This document shows, piece after piece, positions 17,007 through 27,472 of a stretch of DNA of 64,000 nt (position 1 is the stretch's first letter; every line of letters starts with the position of its first letter). Both the position numbers and the translations under genes were made by a program. The stretch is from assembly GCF_011762185.1 (NCBI RefSeq), contig NZ_JAASQJ010000003.1, positions 124,001-188,000 on the forward strand. Direction: 5' to 3'. A model generated the notes under the pieces. It did no database searches and was not told where the DNA came from. It saw nothing but the letters and a program-made list of their open reading frames with translations. The DNA is from Dyadobacter arcticus (lineage in GTDB: Bacteria; Bacteroidota; Bacteroidia; Cytophagales; Spirosomataceae).

Positions 17007-17841
17007 CAGTTATTGCAACCGAATTCTGGCGTATCTCTATCTTACTTTGGTGATAAACCTGGGAATATGGAGGTACGCTTCTTACTAACCAGGCATTTCC
17101 GCCAATCACAGAATCATGCCCGATCACAGTTTCCCCACCCAAAATCGTCGCATTGGCGTATATAACCACATTATCCTCAATGGTCGGGTGACGTTTGAGT
17201 GAGGCAAGGGATTTGGAAACATAGGTAGCACCCAACGTCACGCCCTGATATAACTTCACATTATTTCCAATGTGCGTGGTTTCGCCAATTACCACGCCTG
17301 TCCCATGATCAATAAAAAAGGAATGACCGATTGTTGCATTTGGATGAATGTCAATTCCAGTCTGGCTGTGTGCAAATTCGGTTAACATCCGCGGCAAAAG
17401 TGGGATCCCACTCTTGGCAAATGAGTGTGCGAACCGATACGTTGCGATCGCCATAAATCCTGGATAAACAGATATAACCTCCTCAATGCTGACAGAAGCT
17501 GGATCGTTGTCCGTAATGGACTTCGCATCCATTAAAAGTTGCTCATAAATAGCGGGAATCTGAGCAAATATTTCATCAAGAATTTCTTCCCGATCCCGCT
17601 CAATTTGTGGTAATAATGGTTGAAGCATGCAGCTGAGATCATTTCTCAGGTCCGCATATTTCATGGCAAGATCTTTTGATGGACAACTGGGACAGTCCTT
17701 GCTGATGGGGAATAAAAAGTTAATCAGGTTTTGAATAAATTTTCCTGCATCATGCCTGGAGGGCAACTGATAACGATACTTTTCATTTTGCCCATTCAAG
17801 CGCATGAAAAACTGTTCTTGGTGGATGGCTGTCATTAACAA
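16999..17841 (-). CDS. cysE: Serine O-acetyltransferase
   Basis: Makes O-acetylserine from serine and acetyl-CoA for cysteine synthesis. The C-terminal left-handed beta helix carries hexapeptide repeats and the signature HPNATIGHSFFIDHGTGVV followed by IGETTHIGNNVKLYQGVTLGA; the catalytic His/Asp are in FIDHGTG and upstream. At 280 residues with an alpha-helical N-terminal domain (including two CxxC-like Cys in PISKDCPSCPSKD) it resembles the longer bacterial EpsC/CysE forms. A later ATG at 17835 is equally possible. No cysK is adjacent. It overlaps the tetR gene by 8 bases. Confidence 0.93.
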   Translation of the reverse strand: MLMTAIHQEQFFMRLNGQNEKYRYQLPSRHDAGKFIQNLINFLFPISKDCPSCPSKDLAMKYADLRNDLSCMLQPLLPQIERDREEILDEIFAQIPAIYEQLLMDAKSITDNDPASVSIEEVISVYPGFMAIATYRFAHSFAKSGIPLLPRMLTEFAHSQTGIDIHPNATIGHSFFIDHGTGVVIGETTHIGNNVKLYQGVTLGATYVSKSLASLKRHPTIEDNVVIYANATILGGETVIGHDSVIGGNAWLVRSVPPYSQVYHQSKIEIRQNSVAITVT

Positions 17842-18030
17842 TAAGAGTTTACTGCAAGGTCAAAACGGATGGCTAAACGTAATTTTATAGGCAACAAAGA
17901 AAAGGACGGAAAAATTTGGATTGCGTAATTTCTTTAAAAAAATCCAAAATCGTTCGCCTTTTCAACCGGTAAAATCGTATATTGAAATATCCTGTGAATT
18001 TATAAAATCAAGTAACATTCTTCGTGACGT

Positions 18031-18945
18031 ATGTTAAGTTTTAAATTCCTTCGGTCCACAATCCTGTTTTTTGCCCTTTCAGCCTCTTTAAGCTCCTGCT
18101 TTTCAAGGTATATTATTTCGGCTAAGCAAGTCAAGAAACATTACGCCCTGAAAAAGGTAAGACCTACTGAGACGATTATAAAAAACGACACCCTTTCACT
18201 TTGTGTTGCCAGCGTGGGCGCAGATACTTTGCCAATGTTACTGCTTATTCACGGAGCACCTGGTTCTTTATGGGGTTATATGAATTTGATGGATGACGAG
18301 GATTTGCAAAAGCAATTTCACATTGTATCTGTCGATAGAGTTGGTTACGGCAAGTCGAAATTAAAAAGGAAACGCTTCGTAACGTCGATTGAAATGCAGG
18401 CGAAAGTGTTATTGCCGATTTTCGCACTTAATAAAAGTGATGAAAAGATAACTGTGTTGGGACGGTCGTATGGTGCTCCCATTGCCGCAAAGCTGGTATC
18501 CCTGGTACCAGACCAGGTTAAAGAGCTTATTATGATATCTCCTGTTATAGATCCTGAAAAGGAAAAATTCTATTGGTTTTCCAAATGGGGCCGGAATTCC
18601 TTTATACAGCTTTTCCTTCCGGGAGAGTTCAATACAGCGACCGCTGAAAAATATAGCCATTCGGATGAATTGAGAAAGTTATTACCTGTTTGGCAAAATC
18701 TGGAAGTTCCAACTACAGTAATACAGGGAGGTAATGATTGGATAGCCGATCCCACTAACATTGATTTTGCCAAGAAACACATTAAGAGCAGGCGCGCCCA
18801 ATACATATTCCTTTACAATGCGGGGCATATGATTACTTACACCCATTTATCGATGATTAAGGAAATGCTTATGAAAAACAGGCTTTTTCAGGATAAGATA
18901 TCATCCATTGTTGTAAGTAATAAAGAAGGGAGTCTGGGGAACTAA
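18031..18945 (+). CDS. Alpha/beta hydrolase, probable lipoprotein
   Basis: A 304-residue alpha/beta hydrolase. The N-terminus has a lipoprotein signal with lipobox LSSC (Cys22-23 region, in ALSASLSSCFSRY). The fold motifs are present: oxyanion segment LLIHGAPGS, nucleophile elbow GRSYGA with Ser146, acid in GGNDWIADP and His in NAGHMITY. It is probably a periplasm-facing or outer-membrane esterase or amidase; substrate unknown. It stands alone and converges with the T9SS protein gene. No promoter consensus was found upstream. Confidence 0.88.
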   Translation: MLSFKFLRSTILFFALSASLSSCFSRYIISAKQVKKHYALKKVRPTETIIKNDTLSLCVASVGADTLPMLLLIHGAPGSLWGYMNLMDDEDLQKQFHIVSVDRVGYGKSKLKRKRFVTSIEMQAKVLLPIFALNKSDEKITVLGRSYGAPIAAKLVSLVPDQVKELIMISPVIDPEKEKFYWFSKWGRNSFIQLFLPGEFNTATAEKYSHSDELRKLLPVWQNLEVPTTVIQGGNDWIADPTNIDFAKKHIKSRRAQYIFLYNAGHMITYTHLSMIKEMLMKNRLFQDKISSIVVSNKEGSLGN

Positions 18946-18963
18946 TGCTATTGGCAAATTTTC

Positions 18964-20070
18964 TTAGCGGATTACTTTCTGAGATACCGCATCAATAGAA
19001 TTACTTGCTTTGATCAGATAAATTCCCCTCGCAAGCCTCCGCATATCAAACTCTTCCTGCATCAGGATTTCGGGACTGGCCGATGAAATCTCTCGGATAA
19101 TCCGGCCATTCATATCAATCAGCTGTAGTTTAATGATAGACCGTTTTTTGCTGTAAGCCTTCACTGTCACAAAATCGTCGGTTGGAACCGGATAAGCCTG
19201 AATAGCCATCGAAACTTCTGGTGATTCAACGTCCGGTGCGGAGGTAATCAAGCCACCATATTCAGACGATTCGTAAGGAGGAATTTCGATGTTCGGGCCG
19301 GGTTTGTCAATGACGTTAATGGTACCCTCCCGATACGTTTCCGATATCACGACCCCGTCTCTCCATTCATAAACGACCATTGCGAAAATGTAATTACCCA
19401 CCACTTCGGGTGCTTTCCACACCAATTGTTTCAATTTTGTATCAACTTTGAAGGTGCCCGTGCTCCTTACTTCATTTGGAAATTGATAATTGCGTTCGAG
19501 CATCCTAACACCGCAAGTTCCGGGCGAAGCTTTGCTGATCCTTTGAACGCGGACGCTGATGCTATCCTGGTCTGCGACAGTAGGTTTCAGGTCAATGGCA
19601 AATACCTGACGTACGGCTCCGGAAAAATTGAGATAAGGCAGGACGGGCGTAGAATTGGCAAGCTGCGTATTAAGCACCGTCCATATAAAAGCGCTGCCGG
19701 CCTCGGGATTTTGATAATTTAAATAAGTGAGGCTCCGCTGGTCAGAAGCCACGGCAATCTGAAATGTCCCAGATGATCCATATGTGTAAATACCCTCATA
19801 ATCATTTACCACAGTACTTCCATCGCCTGGAAGGATTTGAACCGTAGTTCTAGGCAAAGCCTGGGTATTACCATCACCAAAACATACGTTGATCTGCGGG
19901 ATTGAACCATCGCTACCTCCGTAGTTAATATCCATGTACAAGCGCACTTTAATTTTGAAAGTCTGACCCGAAACATGTGTTGCGAGGATCTCGCCGCCTC
20001 GAAAGTGTGTAGCGTAGCAAAGAGGAGAAAGCAGGATGATCAGCAGAAAAATTCTGTAAACTGATTTCAT
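18964..20070 (-). CDS. Secreted protein with T9SS type A sorting domain
   Basis: A 368-residue exported protein. The signal peptide MKSVYRIFLLIILLSPLCYA precedes ATHFRGGEIL, a start common in gliding-motility-associated/PKD-like surface proteins of Bacteroidota. The last 75 residues form a T9SS type A sorting domain (YPVPTDDFVTVKAYSKK, LQLIDMNGRII, RRLARGIYLIKAS), so the protein is expected to cross the outer membrane through the type IX system and be attached at the surface. The central part has beta-rich, Ig-like pattern; function unknown. Start at 20070 gives the signal peptide directly; the frame extends to 20127 without one. Confidence 0.85.
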   Translation of the reverse strand: MKSVYRIFLLIILLSPLCYATHFRGGEILATHVSGQTFKIKVRLYMDINYGGSDGSIPQINVCFGDGNTQALPRTTVQILPGDGSTVVNDYEGIYTYGSSGTFQIAVASDQRSLTYLNYQNPEAGSAFIWTVLNTQLANSTPVLPYLNFSGAVRQVFAIDLKPTVADQDSISVRVQRISKASPGTCGVRMLERNYQFPNEVRSTGTFKVDTKLKQLVWKAPEVVGNYIFAMVVYEWRDGVVISETYREGTINVIDKPGPNIEIPPYESSEYGGLITSAPDVESPEVSMAIQAYPVPTDDFVTVKAYSKKRSIIKLQLIDMNGRIIREISSASPEILMQEEFDMRRLARGIYLIKASNSIDAVSQKVIR

Positions 20071-20276
20071 AGTATTGAAAGGACGTCGTAGATAATATAC
20101 TGAAACCAAAACGTCAAAAACGGTCAATTTTGTATTGTACGATCAGTTACAAGGAGAGAAAAAAAAGATGTTGTTGAAGACTGTTAAATGGGCAACATTT
20201 GGAAGTCGATCTTCATAACATTCGACCAATTTTTCCTGACGACTCCATTTGCAGCATCATTGGCAGCCATTGAGGA

Positions 20277-22571
20277 TTATGTTAAAATGATTGTTTGGGT
20301 GACTTTCTGCATTTGTGCTTCCACCACTGCAATCGCCACCATATTCACTATCTCTCGGACTGAACTTCCCAGCTGCAAAACGTGCACAGGCTTTTTCAAT
20401 CCCAATAAAATAGGCCCGATTGTTTCCAATTCGGCGGCTTCTTTCAGCAGGTTATATGCAATGTTGCTGGCGGAGAGATTAGGGAAAATGAGTGTGTTGG
20501 CGCCGCCATCTGCTAAATCGCTGAAAGGATGGTTTTCTTTGAGCAATGTCGTATTAAAGGCGAGGTGGGCTTGCATTTCACCTTCCACGATCATGGTTGG
20601 ATTTCTTTTTTTCAGGATCGCAGTAGCTTCCCGCATTTTTTCGGCATCTGTCCCACCGGCACTTCCGTAGTTGGCGTAGGTAACCAATGCAATGCGTGGA
20701 TGAATGTTGAATCTCTCAACCGCTTTGGCGGTCAGTTCCGTAATTTCAACGATTTCGTCTACGGTAGGTTCGAGATTGACGGTGGTGTCGGAAAAGAAAA
20801 GCGGGCCTTTTGGTGTAAGCAGAATGTACATACCTGCCACTTTATTTACCCCATCCTGTTTTCCAATCACATGTAATGCTGGTCTGATCGTATCCGGGTA
20901 GGTTCGGGTCAGGCCGGATATGAAGGCGTCTGCTTCCCCGTTCTCCACCATCATAGATCCAAAATAGCTTTTGAAATACATGATCCTGCGTGCTTCAATC
21001 GGCGTCAGGCCTTTTCTTTTTCTTTTATCAAATAACATCGAGGCATAGGTATCAATCATATGCTCATTTTCTTCGGCACGCGGATCTACGATCACCACAT
21101 CGCCCAGATCGAGCTTACTCTCCCTAATCAGATGTTGGATCATTTCCTTGCTCCCCAAAAGAATAGGAATAGCGATGCCTTCATCACGCACCTGCTGTGC
21201 TGCCCTTAACACCTGGATATTTTCTGCATCAGCAAAAACAACCCGCTTCGGTGCCAGTTTAGCCTTATTGAGGATCACGCGGGATATCTGCTCATTGCGG
21301 CCCAACCGACTGGAAAGTTCCTGTTCATAGGCATCCCAATCTGTAATGATCTTACGGGCTACACCGGTGGCAATAGCCGCTTTGGCGACAGCCGGGGCGA
21401 CGGTAGTTAGCAGCCGAGGATCGACCGGTTTTGGGATAATGTAGTTTTTCCCAAATACAATGTTGGTTTCATTGTACGCAAGATTAACAATGTCAGGAAC
21501 CGATTTTTTTGCCAGATCAGCCAGCGCGTGAACAGCAGCCAACTTCATTTCTTCATTGATCTCCGTCGCCCTGACGTCCAGCGCACCTCTGAAAATGTAA
21601 GGAAAACCAAGGACGTTATTCACCTGGTTAGGATAGTCTGATCGTCCTGTTGCCATAATGACGTCTTCCCTCGCCTCCACTGCGTCGGGATAGGGGATTT
21701 CAGGATTTGGATTTGCCATCGCCAACACAATCGGATCTTTGGCCATAGACTTTACCATTTCTTTGGAAACAATGTCTGCCGTTGAAAGGCCAAGAAACAG
21801 GTCAGCGCCGCGCATTGCATCTTCCAATGAAGCATAAGTAACATCCGTTGCAAACTGTTTCTTCATTTCGCTCAGGTCAGGCCGTCCATTGTGAATATGG
21901 CCTTTGGTGTCAAACATGGCGATATTTTTGGGATCAACGCCAAGGGAGATATAAAGCTTAGTACAGGAGACAGCCGAGGCGCCGGCTCCCGAAACCACCA
22001 CGCGGATATCCTTGATATCTTTTTCGACGATGACCAATGCATTTAGCATCGCCGCTGCGCTGATAATCGCCGTTCCGTGCTGATCGTCATGCATGACCGG
22101 AATACTAAGTTCTTTTTTGAGCCGGGATTCAATTTCAAAGCATTCGGGAGCTTTGATATCTTCCAGGTTTATGCCTCCGAAAGTAGGTTCGAGGATTTTA
22201 ACAGTCCTTACAAATTCGTCGACATCCTTTGTATTGAGCTCGATATCGAAAACGTCGATATCCGCATATATTTTGAAGAGAAGTCCTTTACCTTCCATGA
22301 CAGGTTTGGAGGCTTCCGGGCCAATATCACCAAGGCCCAAAACGGCTGTTCCGTTACTAATAACAGCAACCAAATTGCCTTTGGCGGTGTATAGATAGGC
22401 GTTTTCTATATTTTCAGCGATTTCCAGGCAGGGCTCTGCGACGCCCGGAGAATAAGCCAGCGATAGGTCACGCTGCGTGCTGGTTTCTTTGGTGGGGATT
22501 ACCTGGATCTTGCCGGGCCTTCCTTTGGAATGGTAGTATAAAGCGTCTTCTTTTCTGATCTTTTTGTCCAT
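20277..22571 (-). CDS. maeB: NADP-dependent malic enzyme with C-terminal phosphotransacetylase-like domain
   Basis: Decarboxylates malate to pyruvate with reduction of NADP+. About residues 1-425 form the malic enzyme: [10 protein letters not shown] near 40, metal- and substrate-site segments [12 protein letters not shown] and HDDQHGTA, Rossmann segment [12 protein letters not shown]. Residues 430-764 form a phosphate acetyl/butyryltransferase-like domain ([33 protein letters not shown]), which is regulatory rather than catalytic in characterised MaeB proteins. The Met at 22571 ([11 protein letters not shown]) is the conserved start; the frame opens 11 codons earlier. It stands alone on the minus strand, between the T9SS gene and the polysaccharide cluster. 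Confidence 0.95.
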   Translation of the reverse strand: MDKKIRKEDALYYHSKGRPGKIQVIPTKETSTQRDLSLAYSPGVAEPCLEIAENIENAYLYTAKGNLVAVISNGTAVLGLGDIGPEASKPVMEGKGLLFKIYADIDVFDIELNTKDVDEFVRTVKILEPTFGGINLEDIKAPECFEIESRLKKELSIPVMHDDQHGTAIISAAAMLNALVIVEKDIKDIRVVVSGAGASAVSCTKLYISLGVDPKNIAMFDTKGHIHNGRPDLSEMKKQFATDVTYASLEDAMRGADLFLGLSTADIVSKEMVKSMAKDPIVLAMANPNPEIPYPDAVEAREDVIMATGRSDYPNQVNNVLGFPYIFRGALDVRATEINEEMKLAAVHALADLAKKSVPDIVNLAYNETNIVFGKNYIIPKPVDPRLLTTVAPAVAKAAIATGVARKIITDWDAYEQELSSRLGRNEQISRVILNKAKLAPKRVVFADAENIQVLRAAQQVRDEGIAIPILLGSKEMIQHLIRESKLDLGDVVIVDPRAEENEHMIDTYASMLFDKRKRKGLTPIEARRIMYFKSYFGSMMVENGEADAFISGLTRTYPDTIRPALHVIGKQDGVNKVAGMYILLTPKGPLFFSDTTVNLEPTVDEIVEITELTAKAVERFNIHPRIALVTYANYGSAGGTDAEKMREATAILKKRNPTMIVEGEMQAHLAFNTTLLKENHPFSDLADGGANTLIFPNLSASNIAYNLLKEAAELETIGPILLGLKKPVHVLQLGSSVREIVNMVAIAVVEAQMQKVTQTIILT

Positions 22572-22665
22572 ACCTATGTGTCTGAATTTGGCGCTAAGGT
22601 ACAAACATTCAATTCATGGCGATGAATTTTGATAAGCATTCACAACCCAACCGACACTGATTTGT

Positions 22666-23874
22666 TTAGAGTTTTCTCCGACGATTGCCGGTAGAAGGGA
22701 GGTCATTTTCATTGAATGACGGACTCTCAGACAATTCTTTTTTCTGTCTGATAAAAACGACCCGCCTTTTTAGGAGATGCGCGAAAAGCATGTAGAAACC
22801 GAACATGCTGATGTAAATATAAAGCGAGGCCGTGTTGGTAATGTCCCCGTGGAAAGCAAAAAACAATGCCGTATTTACAACCGTTATCAGCCATAAAGAG
22901 CAAGACGCCCAAAAATGATTTAGCCCAATATCGATAAGGATGTGGTGCATGTGGTTACGATCAGCCACAAATGGTGAACCACCTTTAAAAATCCTTACAA
23001 TAAATACCCGGAGCGTATCGAAAATCGGCACGATTAAAAGTACCATCACAATGATAGGCGCATTGAAATAGGCATTTGGATCATGCAGATAACCAACATT
23101 CAATGATAAGAACTCGACTGAAAAAATGGAAAGTAAGTATCCAACGATCAGAGAGCCTGTATCTCCCATAAAGATCTTGCTGGTTTTCGAGAAATTGAAA
23201 CGGAGAAATCCAAGCAGCGAACCGGACATTGCGAAAGCCAGGCATCCAAAAGAAAAATGGTCATTCAGAATGAACCAGATTCCAAAACCAAGGCCTGCAA
23301 TCAGACTAATTCCCCCTGCAAGACCATCGATACCGTCAATGAGATTGATCGCATTGATAATGGCGATGAAAATAAAAACGGTTAACGGAATGCTGACAAA
23401 GTCAGAAACAGCATGGATCCCAAAAATTCCGTAAAAGTTATCCACTTTGAAATTCCCCATCGCCACCAGGATCAGCGATGCGAAAATCTGTATAATAAGC
23501 TTTTTTGTAGGGTCAACAGCCAGGATATCATCTTTAATACCCAGAAAAAATAAAATGATCACCCCGGTCATTGCCAGACTGATCAGGTTAGAATCAAGGA
23601 TATTTTCTGAATGCGGCCAAAGGAAATAGGCAATTAGAGTAGCGGCAAAAATTGCGATTCCCCCCAGCGTTGGTGTTTCAATGTCGTGAGAACTACGGAA
23701 ACCTGGCTTTGCTGTTAAATGCAGCAGATTGGACAGGTTAATAATAATCGGGATAGAAATAATGGACAAAAAACAGGCAATCAGGAAGGAGAGCAGGCAT
23801 TGATACACATCGTGGTGTATAATGTTACTGAAATCTCCCTCACTCAAAATCTGTAGGGGTAATTTGAATTCCAT
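22666..23874 (-). CDS. WecA/TagO-like undecaprenyl-phosphate sugar-1-phosphate transferase
   Basis: A polytopic enzyme of the MraY/WecA family that transfers a HexNAc-1-phosphate to undecaprenyl phosphate, starting lipid-linked polysaccharide assembly. Eleven or so membrane segments; the aspartate motifs are present: GIKDDILAVD, NLIDGIDGLAGG, MGDTGS and the terminal HMHHILIDIG loop. The start at 23874 (MEFKLP) is chosen because the earlier 25 residues of the frame do not look conserved. The seventh and last gene of a minus-strand cluster, it lies 150 bases after the GT2 gene. The sugar (GlcNAc or other) is not decided by sequence. Confidence 0.9.
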   Translation of the reverse strand: MEFKLPLQILSEGDFSNIIHHDVYQCLLSFLIACFLSIISIPIIINLSNLLHLTAKPGFRSSHDIETPTLGGIAIFAATLIAYFLWPHSENILDSNLISLAMTGVIILFFLGIKDDILAVDPTKKLIIQIFASLILVAMGNFKVDNFYGIFGIHAVSDFVSIPLTVFIFIAIINAINLIDGIDGLAGGISLIAGLGFGIWFILNDHFSFGCLAFAMSGSLLGFLRFNFSKTSKIFMGDTGSLIVGYLLSIFSVEFLSLNVGYLHDPNAYFNAPIIVMVLLIVPIFDTLRVFIVRIFKGGSPFVADRNHMHHILIDIGLNHFWASCSLWLITVVNTALFFAFHGDITNTASLYIYISMFGFYMLFAHLLKRRVVFIRQKKELSESPSFNENDLPSTGNRRRKL

Positions 23875-24024
23875 AGTGCCTGCTGATGTTAGGAAGTGCG
23901 TTAAGTAGGTAAAGGAAAAATCTAATTCAAATGACGCAAATAAATTCAATATAAAAAATATGCAATTGGCTGATAATCAAAATATTTATTATGCAGCACA
24001 GCAACGCTTTTCACTTTTGTCATT

Positions 24025-24768
24025 CTAAAAAAACTGAAAAATCTTTCTTAAAGGTTTCAGCCAAAGTGTGTAAAACCTAGGATTTAAATCATTGGCTTTC
24101 CAGGCTTTCAAATCATTTCGGTTCGCTGCAATCCTGTTTTTCACGGTGCTGTTACTGACCCCTCCGATCCTCATTTTTACCAGTACCTTAGGAATGTATG
24201 CAATGCTGATTTCCCCTTTATGTACAAATCTAAGCATCAATTCGTAATCTGCCGCACTTCCAAGATCCAGACGAAAATTCCCTTTGGTCTTATAAATGTC
24301 CTTTCTGACAAAGAAGGTCGGATGCGGAGGCATCCATCCATTGATAAAGGCACCTTTCTTGTAACTGCCGGAAATCCATTTACGCTTAACTATCTGCTCA
24401 TTTACTGCATCCACATATTCCAGATCGCCATATACTCCCTGAAAATTGCCAAAATTTATTGTTTCAGCAACTTCGCTGATTACCGTCTGATATGCATAAA
24501 AATCATCAGAATTCAGGATCCCTATAATATCACCTGTTGCTAATTGTATGCCCTTGTTCATGGCATCGTAAATCCCAGCATCCGGCTCACTCACAAATAC
24601 GGCGATTTTCTCACCGTAAGATTCAATAATTTCCTTTGTACCGTCCCTGGAACCCCCGTCGATAATGATGTACTCTATATCAGAATAATCCTGTTTCAAA
24701 ACCGATTCAATGGACTGACGGATCGTTTTGGCACCATTATATACAACAGTGAGTATGCTAACTTTCAA
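24025..24768 (-). CDS. Glycosyltransferase family 2
   Basis: A 247-residue GT-A-fold glycosyltransferase without membrane segments. N-terminal VSILTVVYNGAKTIRQSIES is the nucleotide-binding start, followed by IIIDGGSRDGT, SEPDAGIYDAMNKGI (a pattern typical of WcaA/WcaE-like enzymes) and the metal-binding NSDD. It adds one sugar to a growing repeat unit; donor and acceptor unknown. Its start overlaps the end of the acetyltransferase gene by 4 bases, so translation is coupled. Confidence 0.93.
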   Translation of the reverse strand: MKVSILTVVYNGAKTIRQSIESVLKQDYSDIEYIIIDGGSRDGTKEIIESYGEKIAVFVSEPDAGIYDAMNKGIQLATGDIIGILNSDDFYAYQTVISEVAETINFGNFQGVYGDLEYVDAVNEQIVKRKWISGSYKKGAFINGWMPPHPTFFVRKDIYKTKGNFRLDLGSAADYELMLRFVHKGEISIAYIPKVLVKMRIGGVSNSTVKNRIAANRNDLKAWKANDLNPRFYTLWLKPLRKIFQFF

Positions 24769-25331
24769 TGGCTTATCTCTCTCGTTTTAACGTATTTTGC
24801 AGGATTACCCTGGTATATGCAATAAGTGTCCAGGTTGCCGGTTGCCACCGAATTCACAGTCAGCACGGCATGGGAACCCGCATGAACGCCCGGACAAACC
24901 ACCGCCCCGGCCCCAATCCATACCCCACTTTCCAGCACAATCGGTTTCACTTTTAAATCAAATGAACTCTTAGTATAATCGTGATTGCCCGTTAGCAGCA
25001 TGCAGCCTTGTGAAAGACATACGTTTGATTCGATTGTCACCATAATGAGGTTATCGATCCACACATTTTCGCCTATCCAGCTATTTTCACCGATTTTAAG
25101 AAACCAGGGATATTTAATGTTGACTTTCGGCTTTATCACCACCCCGGGACCCAATTGGGCACCAAACATTTTTAACAACCAAACTTTGAAGCCCGAGGGG
25201 TAGGGTAGATATGTGTTTATGAACAATCTGTTCGCAAAATACCATAGCAGCTGTTTGGCAAAACTTCCCGGTTGGTACCAGTCGTTGTTATACCCGGACA
25301 GATTGGTTTGGGTTCTTAAGGTCTTTTCCAT
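24765..25331 (-). CDS. WcaF-like O-acetyltransferase (hexapeptide repeat)
   Basis: A 188-residue acyltransferase of the left-handed beta-helix type, similar to colanic acid acetyltransferase WcaF. Typical segments are LSGYNNDWYQPGSFAKQLLWY, then hexapeptide repeats PGVVIKPKVNIKYPW and WIGENVWID, and the active-site region LLTGNHDYTKSSFD with the His. The end has YQGNPAKYVKTRE, a usual family end. It likely acetylates the polymer. The start at 25331 matches the family; the frame runs to 25406 but that would overlap the GT2 gene by 119 bases. The chosen start still overlaps it by 44 bases. Confidence 0.9.
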   Translation of the reverse strand: MEKTLRTQTNLSGYNNDWYQPGSFAKQLLWYFANRLFINTYLPYPSGFKVWLLKMFGAQLGPGVVIKPKVNIKYPWFLKIGENSWIGENVWIDNLIMVTIESNVCLSQGCMLLTGNHDYTKSSFDLKVKPIVLESGVWIGAGAVVCPGVHAGSHAVLTVNSVATGNLDTYCIYQGNPAKYVKTREISH

Positions 25332-26214
25332 ATTCTGTCCTGAAATGCGATATGATATCTTCTTTGCTTCTTCCTGCCCGGAAGTAAACTTCGTAGATCT
25401 TGGCATCGACCAAAAAGCGGTACCAAAACCCTTGTAAAATATGCCAGATCAGCCCTTTTGATCCATCCAAAAAACCTCCTTTGAAAATATAGCGATAACC
25501 GAAATAGATAAACGGCCTCGTAAAAAGCGGCAGGCTGGCATATTTGACTTTTAGAAAACGTGTACGCTGCTCCTGGCTACCCCTGAAACTCGGCTGTACG
25601 GTTTCTTTACTATCAAAATTATATTTAATATTCAATAAGTCAATTACCTCCCTTATTGCATAATTGTTATGCTTTTGGGTCCACCAGGTAAGATTATTCA
25701 GGTTGTGATCGACAATATCGTTTTGCAGCTGCAATGTATTCCCGCTGCTCAGTTTGATATGCTCGTCCATCCAAAGCTCCTCGCAGGTACCAATGCCATT
25801 TCTCCAGATCCTCAACAACCATATCGGATAGTAGCCGCCGCGCCGGATCCATTTATCCATGAACAGTACGCGCCGTTTTACATAGAGTCCGGATACATCG
25901 TGCGGAATTTGCTGCATGGAAGCATTCAACTCAACTGCAAGTTCAGGCGTAAGATATTCGTCCGCGTCCATCCGCATCAACCAGGTGGTTTTAAACGGAT
26001 TGTTTTGAATGCCGAAATTGAATTGAAAAGAATAGGAAACCCAGGGATTCTGGATCACTGCGGCGCCAAGGTCGCGGACTATTGAAACAGTGTCGTCAGT
26101 AGAAAATGAATCGACAATAAAGATCTTGTCGGTGATCTGATGCAAGCTTTTAATACAACGCTCAATGTGCTTGGATTCATTGTTTGTCAAAATGATGACA
26201 GATAAATCAATCAT
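25288..26214 (-). CDS. Glycosyltransferase family 2 (WaaE/KdtX-like)
   Basis: A 308-residue GT-A enzyme: start LSVIILTNNESKHIERCIKSL, then IFIVDSFSTDDTV and the metal-binding MRMDADEYL. The order resembles the LPS core/exopolysaccharide GT2 group with a C-terminal extension rich in aromatic and basic residues. No signal peptide or membrane helix. It belongs to the minus-strand polysaccharide operon, 48 bases after the GT4 gene; its end overlaps the acetyltransferase start. Confidence 0.92.
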   Translation of the reverse strand: MIDLSVIILTNNESKHIERCIKSLHQITDKIFIVDSFSTDDTVSIVRDLGAAVIQNPWVSYSFQFNFGIQNNPFKTTWLMRMDADEYLTPELAVELNASMQQIPHDVSGLYVKRRVLFMDKWIRRGGYYPIWLLRIWRNGIGTCEELWMDEHIKLSSGNTLQLQNDIVDHNLNNLTWWTQKHNNYAIREVIDLLNIKYNFDSKETVQPSFRGSQEQRTRFLKVKYASLPLFTRPFIYFGYRYIFKGGFLDGSKGLIWHILQGFWYRFLVDAKIYEVYFRAGRSKEDIISHFRTEYGKDLKNPNQSVRV

Positions 26215-26262
26215 ACCCAGTGTGAAACAGTTGAAAGTTGCGTGTAGCGGTTATCTCAGTAT

Positions 26263-27420
26263 TCAAAGATAACTACTTTTCTTAATTTTCTTGTACTCTT
26301 CCAATAAGTGATTGGCCACCACTTTGATGTCAAAGTTTTCTGTAACCATGCGGTAGGCACGATTACGGAGTTCTTCGGCGTAAGATTTATCTTGTAATAT
26401 TTTAAGAATTCCTGCCGCAACCCCTTCGCTGCTGAGGGGTGTAAAGTAGGACGATTCATATCTGCGGATATAGTCACCAAATCCGACCCTATCTGAGACT
26501 ACCGTTGGAATTTTGCAGGTCATGGCTTCCAGGACCGCAATAGAAAAGCCTTCAGAGTAGGAGGGTAAGACAAATAAGTCCGCATCCGCCAATGCTTCCT
26601 TTTTTAGCGTATCCGTAAGCATTCCGACCAGTTTTATCCGGTCATCCAGGTTATTTCTTTGAATGAAATCTTCGGTTTCAGCCTGATATCCGTCATTTGG
26701 CCCTGCCAGGATGAGAATTGCGGTGGGAAGTTGTTCCTGAATTTGCTTAAAAGCCGGAAGTAACAAATCAAGCCCCTTTTTAATGTTCAGCCTTCCCATA
26801 AAAAGGATCATTTGCTGGTCAGAAGTAATCTGATTTTTAGCTCGGAAAGTCCCTTTCGCCGGTAAACTTTCATAATCAGATAATTTCATCCCATTGGGCA
26901 CAATCACCATATTCTTGGGACGGTAACCCAAATAGCGGATTACATCTTCTTCTTCGTCCGTATTATTGATCTGGATCAGGTCTGCTTTTCCGAGCAATCG
27001 TTTCTGGTAAAGTAATGTGACCAGCTGCTTTTTCCACTTGCTATGCGCAATAGCCCATTTATCGAGCAAGCCGTGGATCGTGATTACCTTGACCGCATTG
27101 TTAGGTATTAAGAATGGCGCGAGACTTCCAAAATGCCAGATTCCATGCATATGTATCACATCGTATTCATGAATGTGTTTTTTGAGAAATTGATACATCT
27201 CGGTTGAAAACTCACGATAATAATTGCTGAGCGGGGAAGTGCGGGCACATTCAATTAATCGTGCTCCGTCTGGAACCATGTACATTTTTTCTCCGGGAGT
27301 CATTGGACTCAGGATGTCCACCTGATGTCCCTGCGCCAACACTTCTGTTGTATGATCGTAGATGATCCTTGCCGGACCGCCGATAGCCCATGTATATGCA
27401 CAAATATTCAGAATTCGCAT
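26263..27420 (-). CDS. Glycosyltransferase family 4
   Basis: A 385-residue GT-B enzyme. N-terminal acceptor domain starts MRILNICAYTWAIGGPARI with a Gly-rich loop; the C-terminal donor domain has FMGRLNIKKGLDLLLPAF and the EX7E motif in SYSEGFSIAVLEAMTCKIPTV. Retaining transferase for a polysaccharide repeat; the sugar is unknown. The ATG at 27420 fits the family; the frame extends to 27495, which would overlap the preceding gene by 23 bases. With the chosen start the gap is 52 bases. Confidence 0.92.
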   Translation of the reverse strand: MRILNICAYTWAIGGPARIIYDHTTEVLAQGHQVDILSPMTPGEKMYMVPDGARLIECARTSPLSNYYREFSTEMYQFLKKHIHEYDVIHMHGIWHFGSLAPFLIPNNAVKVITIHGLLDKWAIAHSKWKKQLVTLLYQKRLLGKADLIQINNTDEEEDVIRYLGYRPKNMVIVPNGMKLSDYESLPAKGTFRAKNQITSDQQMILFMGRLNIKKGLDLLLPAFKQIQEQLPTAILILAGPNDGYQAETEDFIQRNNLDDRIKLVGMLTDTLKKEALADADLFVLPSYSEGFSIAVLEAMTCKIPTVVSDRVGFGDYIRRYESSYFTPLSSEGVAAGILKILQDKSYAEELRNRAYRMVTENFDIKVVANHLLEEYKKIKKSSYL

Positions 27421-27472
27421 GCTTGGATTTGGTAAAAATGGAGTAGCAACTGGTTGAGCATCCTGGTGCCCT

